From contig JAKAHI010000071.1 in NCBI GenBank assembly GCA_021815065.1, forward strand, positions 1 through 6,695: a stretch of DNA of 6,695 nt. Reading direction: 5' to 3'. This stretch comes from a bacterium. GTDB taxonomy: Bacteria; JAMCPX01. The position numbers were made by a program, and so were the translations under genes. Below the pieces are notes generated by a model that did no database searches, was not told the DNA's origin, and worked only from the letters and a program-made list of their open reading frames with translations. Positions 1 to 6,019 of this stretch are shown piece after piece (positions within the stretch are counted from its first letter, which is position 1; each line of letters starts with the position of its first letter).

Positions 1-437
1 GTGCCTTCGTACGCATCACGGAGATCGGAATGAGCATCTATCTGGAGTACGCTCATCCTCGGGACCTGTTCCGCGAATGCCCTGAGTATCGGGTAGGTTA
101 TGGAATGTTCGCCTCCGAATGAAACCAAAAACTTATTTTGCAGGGGCAGGGCCTTTACCGTTTCATAAATCTTTTCTATGGAACGCTCTGACGGGCCTTT
201 ATCAAACGCTATGGGCTCCAGGGTGTGTATGCCTTCAAGGTAAGGTTCGAGAGCGAGTTCTTCATCGAACAATTCGAGGTACTGCGATGCCTTGATAATG
301 GCGTCGGGGCCTTTTTTCGTGCCCGTACCGTACGACGTGGTCTGCTCGTACGGGACCGGTAAAATCAAAAATTTCGCTTGTTCGATTGGTACGGTGTACC
401 GTAAAAAGCTGTGTCTGTCGAAGATTGGTGCCGACAT
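1..437 (-). CDS. speB: Agmatinase (agmatine ureohydrolase), partial: N-terminal 145 residues
   Basis: Likely hydrolyses agmatine to putrescine and urea in the cytoplasm, as a manganese enzyme of the arginase/ureohydrolase family. The 145 residues visible start MSAPIFDRHSF and include the family landmarks: a PVPYEQTTSYGTGTKKGP segment (about 27-44), the first metal ligand His111 in GGEHSIT (109-114), and the IDAHSDLRD block (133-141) carrying Asp134, His136 and Asp138. The second DxD metal motif would lie past the left edge. The ATG at 437 is preceded by a GAGAGG ribosome-binding site. It begins 12 nt after the pdaD stop, so the two genes are almost certainly co-transcribed. That neighbour makes agmatine, which favours agmatinase over arginase, guanidinobutyrase or formimidoglutamase. 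The gene is cut by the window edge, not broken. Confidence 0.93.
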   Translation of the reverse strand, partial: MSAPIFDRHSFLRYTVPIEQAKFLILPVPYEQTTSYGTGTKKGPDAIIKASQYLELFDEELALEPYLEGIHTLEPIAFDKGPSERSIEKIYETVKALPLQNKFLVSFGGEHSITYPILRAFAEQVPRMSVLQIDAHSDLRDAYEG

Positions 438-449
438 CCTAATTTCCTC

Positions 450-995
450 TCACGGCAGGAGTACCGCCGCTGCCAAAACCGTTGTCCAGTAGCCTTCCTT
501 ATCTACGGTTGCTGACTGGGTTATGTTCCGTGTTGTAACGACGTGTCCTTTGATAGTCCAGATCTCTTTTTGTTCGTCCCAGCTTTTGGTTGGATCGAAT
601 TCCACACCGAGTGTTGTCGCAAGCATGAATGCGGCAAGATCTTCGGCATAATCCCCTGCGATCTTTTCGGTCTGGCCGAAGCTGTGATGTTCCGAAAGAT
701 AGCCGTGTATTGTTTCATCCTTGGGATTTGCAAGTCCTATGGATGCCGCAGTCAGCCGGTGAGGCTCGTTTGACGTGTTCTCCGATAGCACACAGAATAC
801 AATCTGCCCTTGCTGGAGGTATTGCAGGCCCTGATCAATGGTGATGATCTTACACCTCGGTGGTATAATACTGCTTACCCGAACCAGGTTATATTCCGCT
901 ATCTTCGCATCCCTGAGTGCCATCTCAAAACTTGTTAGCTTCTGGGTATGTCTTCCTATACCCTTTGTTAAAAAAAGTTTTGAAGGTACAAACAT
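450..995 (-). CDS. pdaD: Pyruvoyl-dependent arginine decarboxylase (PvlArgDC)
   Basis: Decarboxylates arginine to agmatine using a pyruvoyl group made from its own backbone instead of pyridoxal phosphate. The 181-residue protein has the family N-terminus (FLTKGIGRHTQKLTSFEMAL, about 8-27) and the self-cleavage site VRVSSIIPP (38-46). By analogy with the Methanocaldococcus jannaschii enzyme (cleaved Ser52/Ser53), the chain should split between Ser41 and Ser42, giving a small beta chain (1-41) and an alpha chain (42-181) capped by pyruvoyl from Ser42. Glu102 in YLSEHH is the probable counterpart of the catalytic Glu109. The C-terminal Thr/Ala-rich segment (about 171-178) is typical. The start at 995 has an AAGGAG site 5 nt upstream. 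The gene is followed 12 nt later by agmatinase, and together they form an arginine-to-putrescine route. A role in acid resistance, as for chlamydial AaxB, is an alternative, but no antiporter gene is seen here. Confidence 0.95.
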   Translation of the reverse strand: MFVPSKLFLTKGIGRHTQKLTSFEMALRDAKIAEYNLVRVSSIIPPRCKIITIDQGLQYLQQGQIVFCVLSENTSNEPHRLTAASIGLANPKDETIHGYLSEHHSFGQTEKIAGDYAEDLAAFMLATTLGVEFDPTKSWDEQKEIWTIKGHVVTTRNITQSATVDKEGYWTTVLAAAVLLP

Positions 996-1023
996 ACGTT
1001 CTCCTTTTCCATCAGTCCTTTCT

Positions 1024-1052
1024 TTTATGTAACGGAGCGGTCATCGTGTCAA
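1024..1052 (-). promoter_or_regulatory. Candidate sigma70-type promoter for pdaD-speB
   Basis: On the minus strand the -35 box is a perfect TTGACA (1047-1052), followed by a 17-nt spacer and CATAAA (1024-1029, 4 of 6 matches to TATAAT). It lies in the 71-nt gap after the tldD stop and would start transcription near 1017, about 20 nt upstream of the pdaD start codon. It implies that the polyamine genes can be expressed independently of folC-tldD. No convincing terminator hairpin is seen in the same gap, so read-through from tldD is also possible. The call rests on motif match and spacing only. Confidence 0.5.
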
Positions 1053-1066
1053 TAAAAATTATCCGG

Positions 1067-2449
1067 TTATTTTTTGCCGCCGACGACGATCCGGGGGATC
1101 CGAAGGGTCGGCTGCCCGTCCGCAACAGGTACTCCCTGGTTGTCCTTGCCGCAGGTACCGATACTATAGCCGATATCACTGCCAACCCTGTCTATCTCTT
1201 CCAGCACCTCAGGGCCGTTGCCAAGCAGTGTTACACCTTCCACAGGCGGGCCTATTTTGCCGCGCTCTATCGTATGACCTTCCGTGATCTCAAAAATAAA
1301 GTCCCCGGTTACCGTGTTTACCTCTCCTCCGCCCATTTTGAGAACAAGCAAACCATCGTCTACCTCGGATATGATAGAAGAAGGATCATCTTTTCCGCTC
1401 AGGATAAGGGTGTTGGTCATGCGCGGTATTGGCGGGTATCTGAACGATTCTCTCCTGCCGTTGCTTGTCGGCCGCATACCATGCTCTGTCGCGTATTTGA
1501 GATCGAAAAGGTAATTTTTTAAAATGCCGTTTTCTATCACGACGTTGGGGCCTGCCTTTGTACCTTCATCATCGTAATTGAAGGAACCCCTCATGCCCGG
1601 CAGAGTCGGGTCATCCACAACAGTAATGAGCGGTGAAGCAACCTGCTTGTTCAGTTTGTCCGCGTATACCGAGAGTCCCTTGTAAATGTGGTCAGCCTCA
1701 AGGCCGTGTCCCACAGCTTCATGTATCATGGTGCCGCCTGCCTCGCTTGACAGGACAACAGTCATTTTCCCGCCTTTTATGGGTATGCTGTTGCTCATCT
1801 TTATGGCCCTGTTTACCGCGGTCCTAACGGTCGTTATGTGGGCATCATTATTAAAAAGCTCCATCCCGATTGATCCGCCCAGGGATTCATAGCCGGTATG
1901 GAGTTTGCCGTCCTTTTCCAGGATAACATTGAAGCTTATGGTCGTCCGTATCTGTTCGTCTTCAACGGACGTACCCCCGGTAGAAAAGACCGCTATTTTT
2001 CTGACACTATCAATGTATGCTCCCTGAACCTGAACGATCTGATTGCTCAGTTTGTATGCCTCGTTCTGAGCGGTCAATATACTATCCGCCTTTCTTGTGA
2101 GATTAATGCCGAGAGGATGTTTTACAACCTGCGTGCAGGCCTTTGAAGGTTCAGCAAGAACTACCTGTTTTGTACCATTGTTCCTTTTGAGGTATGCAGA
2201 GAGTGACTTTAACAGGTTTTGCGCGCCGGCCTGCGTCAGATTCGTCGTCGAGGCATAGTAGACAATGCCATTGTTAAACAACCGCAAGCCCATACCGCTG
2301 TCCGTGCCTGCTATTGCCCTGTCGATCTTGCCTGACTCCACCCTTATGTTCGAAAACGTTGTCTCTTCGAAAAACAGTTCGGCAAAGTCCGCACCGGATT
2401 TCACTGCGTCCTCGAGAATCGTATCTATAGTTATGCCGGCGTATATCAT
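1067..2449 (-). CDS. tldD: TldD family metallopeptidase subunit
   Basis: Encodes 460 residues, close to the 481 of E. coli TldD. In E. coli, TldD and its inactive partner TldE (PmbA) form a zinc protease that trims unfolded peptides, including the leader of microcin B17 and the antitoxin CcdA. The HExxxH zinc motif is seen at His243-Glu244...His248 (MIHEAVGHGLEAD). The likely third ligand is Cys433 in GTCGKDNQGVPV, followed by the conserved GQPTLRI tail (445-451). Presence of the motif shows this is the catalytic TldD subunit, not TldE. The chosen ATG at 2449 overlaps the folC stop as ATGA, with GGAG 8 nt upstream inside folC, which suggests translational coupling. The same frame stays open to 2710, but that extension reads through folC and contains cysteine-rich, non-family sequence, so it is not used. 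No tldE and no obvious peptide substrate gene is in the window. Confidence 0.95.
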   Translation of the reverse strand: MIYAGITIDTILEDAVKSGADFAELFFEETTFSNIRVESGKIDRAIAGTDSGMGLRLFNNGIVYYASTTNLTQAGAQNLLKSLSAYLKRNNGTKQVVLAEPSKACTQVVKHPLGINLTRKADSILTAQNEAYKLSNQIVQVQGAYIDSVRKIAVFSTGGTSVEDEQIRTTISFNVILEKDGKLHTGYESLGGSIGMELFNNDAHITTVRTAVNRAIKMSNSIPIKGGKMTVVLSSEAGGTMIHEAVGHGLEADHIYKGLSVYADKLNKQVASPLITVVDDPTLPGMRGSFNYDDEGTKAGPNVVIENGILKNYLFDLKYATEHGMRPTSNGRRESFRYPPIPRMTNTLILSGKDDPSSIISEVDDGLLVLKMGGGEVNTVTGDFIFEITEGHTIERGKIGPPVEGVTLLGNGPEVLEEIDRVGSDIGYSIGTCGKDNQGVPVADGQPTLRIPRIVVGGKK

Positions 2450-3780
2450 ACCTGTATCTCCATTTTTATTTCTCCTATCAGAAAGATAGAACCTGTTACA
2501 ACAATTACACCATGAGCCGGCGTTATGGCAAGAGCATGGTTCAGTGCACTTTGTGAGGATGCGATAACATGCACACGGTCGGGGCCGCTGAAACGGCTTG
2601 AACGGATAAAACCGGCAAGCTCTTCCGGCGCCGCACTCCTTTCCCCGGTATATGAGGTGAATACGAATGAGTCTGCTATCTCCAAAAGCTGGGTTATCAT
2701 ACTCTGCCATTGTTTGTCCTTTGACACGGCAAATACAACAGTGACAAACTTCGTTTTCCCCTGATAAGAAGGATGCCCACTATTACTTTCCCCCTGATAA
2801 GAAGGATGCAAGGGGGTTAAATAATAATCCTTTACCGTCTTGACCAGTGATTGAATGCCGGCAGGGTTATGGGCTGAATCGAGGATTACGTCGGGGTTTT
2901 TTCGGATTATTTCAAATCTGCCGGGCCACGATGTTTTCAAAAGTCCGTCCCTTATTGAGTTGTCCGCAACCTTTGTGACTGCTTCATCAATCAGAAGGAC
3001 CGCCTGAATAGCTGCTGCTGCATTGGTGAGCTGATGTCTTCCTTTCAGCGCCAATCGTAGGCCATGTATTGTCCGCTGATCGTTATAAAAACTAAAATCC
3101 GTTTCGTTTCCCGAAGTAGAAAATGCCCTTTCCATGGCATAAAGGATGCCGCACTTGTTCGCACACTCCTCTTCGAGGATCTGCCGTGATACAGGGTTTA
3201 GGTCGGTTGTTACAAAGGGTTTCCCGGACCGGATTATGCCGGCCTTCTCCCTGGCTATCTCCTGCTCAGTTGTGCCGAGGTAGAGCTGATGATCCAGGGC
3301 TATATTTGTTATGACGGATATATCCGGTTGTACGGCATTTGTGGCATCGAACCTTCCGCCCATTCCGACTTCGAGTACAGCGATATCTATCTTTTGCCTG
3401 TTAAAATGGAGGAGGGCAGCGGCAGTCATAAATTCGAAATAGGTGAAATCGGACAATTCAGCCCTGCTGCCGATTATGTCAAACAACCGTTCTCCGATGG
3501 CATCGAATGACGCTTGGTCTATCATCTCTCCATTGACTTTTATTCTTTCCTGCATGGATACAAGATGCGGAGATGTGTACAGACCCGTTTTGTATCCTGA
3601 ACCGCGGAGGATAGAATCAATCATCGAGCAGGTAGAGCCCTTACCATTCGTACCGCCCACAATGATAATTTTGTATGCCTTTTCGGGATGGTCAAGACAG
3701 TCAAGCATTGCCGCGATGCGTTCCAGCCCGGGCTTTATGCCGAATTTTTCCAGCGATTGGATGCGTTCTGCTATAGTCAT
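2446..3780 (-). CDS. folC: Bifunctional folylpolyglutamate synthase / dihydrofolate synthase
   Basis: A cytoplasmic Mur-ligase-family ATP enzyme that adds glutamate to dihydropteroate and to reduced folates. Read from the ATG at 3780 it has 444 residues, within the family range but enlarged by a repeat insertion. Visible motifs: FGIKPGLERI near the N-terminus (13-22), the P-loop GGTNGKGST (42-50), EVGMGGRFDATN (137-148), TNIALDH (158-164), REKAGI (177-182, with the lysine expected to be carbamylated in this family), WPGRFE (285-290) and the C-terminal domain signature DSAHNP (301-306). Whether both activities are present cannot be read from sequence. Residues about 325-341 hold two HPSYQG units encoded by a 33-bp-period DNA repeat (see repeat entry), between the helix after DSAHNP and the next strand. 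An in-frame GTG at 3789 would add three residues and is equally possible, since neither start has a clear ribosome-binding site. A weak TTGCAT-N15-TATTAT promoter could give a nearly leaderless mRNA. The stop overlaps the tldD start. Confidence 0.95.
   Translation of the reverse strand: MTIAERIQSLEKFGIKPGLERIAAMLDCLDHPEKAYKIIIVGGTNGKGSTCSMIDSILRGSGYKTGLYTSPHLVSMQERIKVNGEMIDQASFDAIGERLFDIIGSRAELSDFTYFEFMTAAALLHFNRQKIDIAVLEVGMGGRFDATNAVQPDISVITNIALDHQLYLGTTEQEIAREKAGIIRSGKPFVTTDLNPVSRQILEEECANKCGILYAMERAFSTSGNETDFSFYNDQRTIHGLRLALKGRHQLTNAAAAIQAVLLIDEAVTKVADNSIRDGLLKTSWPGRFEIIRKNPDVILDSAHNPAGIQSLVKTVKDYYLTPLHPSYQGESNSGHPSYQGKTKFVTVVFAVSKDKQWQSMITQLLEIADSFVFTSYTGERSAAPEELAGFIRSSRFSGPDRVHVIASSQSALNHALAITPAHGVIVVTGSIFLIGEIKMEIQV
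2758..2816. repeat. Two copies of a short palindrome-derived repeat inserted in frame in folC
   Basis: A 19-nt sequence, cccctgataagaaggatgc, occurs at 2758-2776 and again, identical, at 2791-2809. The offset is 33 nt, exactly 11 codons. The right copy is part of a longer unit with inverted ends: CCCCCT at 2790-2795 faces AGGGGG at 2811-2816 across a 15-nt loop. The left copy has only one arm. Read on the folC strand each copy encodes HPSYQG, giving a local insert that has no counterpart that I know of in FolC proteins. The form resembles small dispersed palindromic repeats such as the Rickettsia palindromic elements that enter genes in frame. That it is dispersed elsewhere in this genome is inference, because only this locus is visible. 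Confidence 0.8.
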
Positions 3781-3834
3781 AGGTGACACTATAATAATCT
3801 TAACCCGGAAAATGCAATGAAAAACCTTGCGTTG

Positions 3835-3863
3835 TTGAAGACTTTTGAATAAATGACTATGAT
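3835..3863 (+). promoter_or_regulatory. Candidate sigma70-type promoter of the suf operon
   Basis: TTGAAG (3835-3840, 4 of 6 matches to TTGACA), a 17-nt spacer and TATGAT (3858-3863, 5 of 6 matches to TATAAT) form a well-spaced promoter. Transcription would begin near 3870, only about 13 nt before the sufC ATG at 3883, so the leader is essentially just the GGGAGG ribosome-binding site. The -10 box lies inside a sequence resembling IscR/Rrf2 operators, which would fit repression by steric block. Confidence 0.55.
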
Positions 3864-3872
3864 ACTAAAGAT
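3849..3872 (+). promoter_or_regulatory. Possible IscR/Rrf2-type operator over the suf -10 box
   Basis: The stretch ATAAATGACTATGATACTAA (3849-3868) keeps much of the known type 1 IscR half-site pattern ATA...GACT, with a 4-nt AT-rich centre and then TACT, where the consensus has YAGTC. The right half is imperfect. Its position over the -10 box and transcription start of an Fe-S assembly operon is where such a repressor would act. The consensus is quoted from memory and comes from gamma-proteobacteria, so this is a hypothesis. No Rrf2-family gene lies in the window. Confidence 0.3.
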
Positions 3873-3882
3873 GGGAGGTTGT

Positions 3883-4623
3883 ATGTCTTTGCTTGAAATA
3901 AAGAACTTACATGTTGAAATAGAAGGCAAGAAGATTATAAAGGGACTGGATTTAACCATAAACCCGTATGAAGTCCACGCACTTATGGGACCGAACGGGT
4001 CGGGTAAATCTACCCTGTCGTATACAATCATGGGACATCCTAAATATAAGGTGACAGACGGCGATATACTCTACAACGGTGAATCGATACTTAACCTCGG
4101 TGTTGATGAGCGGGCACGGAAAGGCATATTCCTCGGTTTTCAGTATCCCATGGAGGTTTCCGGCGTATCCGTAGAAAACTTTTTAAGGACAGCGGTAGAG
4201 GCAAAAGAAAAAAAAGATGTTCCTATACTTGCATTCCATAAAGCCCTGAACAAAAGGGTTGAAGCCATGTCCATACCCCAATCCTTTCTGGACCGGTATC
4301 TGAATGAGGGGTTTTCAGGGGGAGAGAAGAAGCGCAACGAAATCCTGCAGATGGCAGTTCTGCTCCCGAAGTTCGCAGTCCTCGACGAGATAGATTCCGG
4401 GCTTGATATCGATGCATTGAGGCTTGTTTCAGAAGGCATAAACAAGCTCATCAAAGAAGACCGCCTTTCATTGCTTTTGATAACGCATTACCAGCGCATA
4501 CTCGATTACATTAAACCGCAGTTTGTTCACATCATGGTTGACGGCAAGGTTGTTAAGTCCGGGGGGTACGAGCTCGCTCAGCAGCTTGATAAGATGGGTT
4601 ATGAATGGGTAAAGGAGGAGTAG
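3883..4623 (+). CDS. sufC: Fe-S cluster assembly ATPase SufC
   Basis: A soluble ABC-type ATPase that binds SufB and SufD and drives the conformational changes needed to build Fe-S clusters on the SufBCD scaffold. Its 246 residues compare with 248 in E. coli. Visible motifs: Walker [10 protein letters not shown] (36-44), Q-loop Gln87 in FLGFQYP, the SufC-type signature FSGGEKKR (144-151), Walker [16 protein letters not shown] (165-179) with catalytic Glu169, and the switch His202 in ITHY. There are no membrane segments, as expected. The ATG at 3883 is preceded by GGGAGG with a 4-nt gap and gives the family N-terminus MSLLEIKNL. An in-frame ATG at 3853 would add ten unrelated residues and would sit upstream of the predicted transcription start, so it is rejected. 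The gene heads the operon and abuts sufB directly. Confidence 0.97.
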   Translation: MSLLEIKNLHVEIEGKKIIKGLDLTINPYEVHALMGPNGSGKSTLSYTIMGHPKYKVTDGDILYNGESILNLGVDERARKGIFLGFQYPMEVSGVSVENFLRTAVEAKEKKDVPILAFHKALNKRVEAMSIPQSFLDRYLNEGFSGGEKKRNEILQMAVLLPKFAVLDEIDSGLDIDALRLVSEGINKLIKEDRLSLLLITHYQRILDYIKPQFVHIMVDGKVVKSGGYELAQQLDKMGYEWVKEE

Positions 4624-6018
4624 ATGAGTGCTTCAACGATAGATCCTCTCGATAATGTTCTTGAACAGCCCGTTGATTCAAAATATGTATTCAGATCCAA
4701 AAAGGGGTTGAATGAAGATATCATAAGGGAGATATCGGCCAGGAAACAAGAACCTTCATGGATGCTGGAAAAACGGCTTGCATCATACGATATATTCAGG
4801 AAAAAGCCTGTTCCCACATGGGGACCCGATCTCTCTGCCCTTAACTTCGACGAGATAATATTCTACATCAGGCCCGAGGATTATAAGGCGATGAAATGGG
4901 AGGATGTACCGGATGCGATAAAAAAAACGTACGATGCACTCGGTATACCTGAGGCAGAAAAAAAATATCTTGCAGGCCTTGTTGCCCAGTATGAATCAGA
5001 GGCGGTTTATACAAACCTGAAAAAGGCATGGGACAGCAAAGGGGTCCTCTTTACCGATATGGACTCTGCAGTAAAGGAGCATCCGGACCTTGTAAAGGAA
5101 TACTTTATGACAAAATGCGTGCCTGCCGCGGATAATAAGTTTGCGGCATTGCATGGCGCCGTTTGGAGCGGCGGGAGCTTTGTGTATGTGCCAAAGGGCG
5201 TAAAAGTCGACATACCTCTTCAAACATATTTCAGAATGAATACCAAGTCATCGGGACAGTTTGAGCACACCCTTATCATTGTCGAGCCGGGTGCAGAGGT
5301 CCATTATATCGAGGGCTGTACGGCCCCGCGGTACAGTGTCAGTTCCCTTCACTCTGCGGTTGTTGAAATATTTGTCAAAGACAATGCAAGAGCCCGGTAT
5401 ACCACCATACAGAACTGGAGTACGGATGTTTATAATCTGAACACGAAACGCGCGATTGTTTATGAGAACGGCATTATGGAATGGGTCGGAGGTTCCATGG
5501 GCAGCGGAGTTACCATGCTGTACCCTGCTTCCATATTGAGGGGCAAGGGTGCGCGGGCAGAGCACCTGAACATTGCATTTGCGGGCAAGGGACAATATAA
5601 AGATACCGGTGCAAAGGTCATACTTGCGGCACCGGATACCAGTGCAAGCATTATCTCAAAGAGTATAAGCAAGGATGGCGGCAAGTCCGTGTATCGCGGG
5701 CTGGTGAGAATAGGAAGCAATGCAACCGGTGCAAAGGCTCATGTCGAATGCCAATCCCTTATGCTTGATGACAAGTCCAGTGTTGACACCATCCCGATTA
5801 TCGAGCAGCTTACCCCGCAATCATCCGTTGGACACGAAGCGACCGTCGGTAAAATAGATGAGGAACAATTGTTTTATCTCATGAGCAGGGGTATCTCAAG
5901 GGACGATGCGGTTGCCCTTGTTGTAAGGGGATTTATAGAGCCCATAGCAAAAGAGCTGCCCATGGGATATGCGGTCGAGTTGAACCGGCTGATCCAGCTC
6001 GAAATGAAAGGAGCGTAA
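4624..6018 (+). CDS. sufB: Fe-S cluster assembly scaffold SufB
   Basis: The scaffold subunit of SufBCD, on which sulfur delivered from a cysteine desulfurase is assembled with iron. The 464 residues carry the conserved blocks EPSWMLEKRL (43-52), YVPKGVKVD (188-196), GQFEHTLI (211-218), YIEGCTAP (228-235), TGAKVI (328-333), SIISKSIS (342-349), YRGLV (357-361) and GHEATVGKIDEEQLFYLMSRG (403-423). Against E. coli SufB from memory, Cys232 matches sulfur-accepting Cys254, Cys376 matches Cys405, and Glu405 matches Glu434 (the same 29-residue spacing), so the functional residues appear intact. The E. coli N-terminal CGNCDDTC segment is absent, which makes this the shorter form. The start codon follows the sufC TAG with no gap, and its ribosome-binding site AAAGGAGG lies inside the end of sufC, implying coupled translation. 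sufD follows after one base. Confidence 0.97.
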   Translation: MSASTIDPLDNVLEQPVDSKYVFRSKKGLNEDIIREISARKQEPSWMLEKRLASYDIFRKKPVPTWGPDLSALNFDEIIFYIRPEDYKAMKWEDVPDAIKKTYDALGIPEAEKKYLAGLVAQYESEAVYTNLKKAWDSKGVLFTDMDSAVKEHPDLVKEYFMTKCVPAADNKFAALHGAVWSGGSFVYVPKGVKVDIPLQTYFRMNTKSSGQFEHTLIIVEPGAEVHYIEGCTAPRYSVSSLHSAVVEIFVKDNARARYTTIQNWSTDVYNLNTKRAIVYENGIMEWVGGSMGSGVTMLYPASILRGKGARAEHLNIAFAGKGQYKDTGAKVILAAPDTSASIISKSISKDGGKSVYRGLVRIGSNATGAKAHVECQSLMLDDKSSVDTIPIIEQLTPQSSVGHEATVGKIDEEQLFYLMSRGISRDDAVALVVRGFIEPIAKELPMGYAVELNRLIQLEMKGA

Positions 6019-6019
6019 C

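Larger units (their letters stand above)
3781..3882. other. Divergent intergenic region between folC and sufC
   Basis: This 102-nt gap separates the leftward folC-tldD genes from the rightward suf operon and must hold the control signals of both. The sufC-facing side has a well-matched promoter and an operator-like sequence, listed separately. On the folC-facing side, the best candidate is TATTAT at about 3790-3795 on the minus strand with TTGCAT 15 nt upstream. This is a short spacer and a weak match, so I do not list it as a separate promoter. No terminator or RNA structure is evident. Confidence 0.6.

Noticed and set aside
917..1522. 201-residue open frame on the plus strand opposite pdaD and tldD
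   Set aside because: It is antisense to two clearly real genes, spans the gap between them, has no family-like motifs and no ribosome-binding site of note. It is a shadow frame.
2450..2710. N-terminal extension of tldD in the same open frame, adding 87 residues
   Set aside because: It lies wholly inside folC, is rich in Cys and Arg and unlike any TldD. The ATG at 2449 gives a family-length protein with a ribosome-binding site and a typical ATGA overlap.
2790..2816. CCCCCT/AGGGGG hairpin as a transcription terminator
   Set aside because: It is inside the folC reading frame well before its stop, has only a 6-bp stem with a 15-nt loop, and is not followed by a T-run. It is better explained as part of the repeat.
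2758..2816. CRISPR-like array
   Set aside because: There are only two copies, the 14-nt separation between them is too short for a spacer, and both copies are translated in frame within folC.
3853..3882. Upstream in-frame ATG for sufC adding [10 protein letters not shown]
   Set aside because: It overlaps the promoter -10 region and has no ribosome-binding site. The ATG at 3883 gives the standard SufC N-terminus after GGGAGG.
5248..5595. 115-residue minus-strand open frame opposite sufB
   Set aside because: It lies entirely within the conserved core of sufB. Its composition follows from the codon pattern of sufB and it resembles no known protein.
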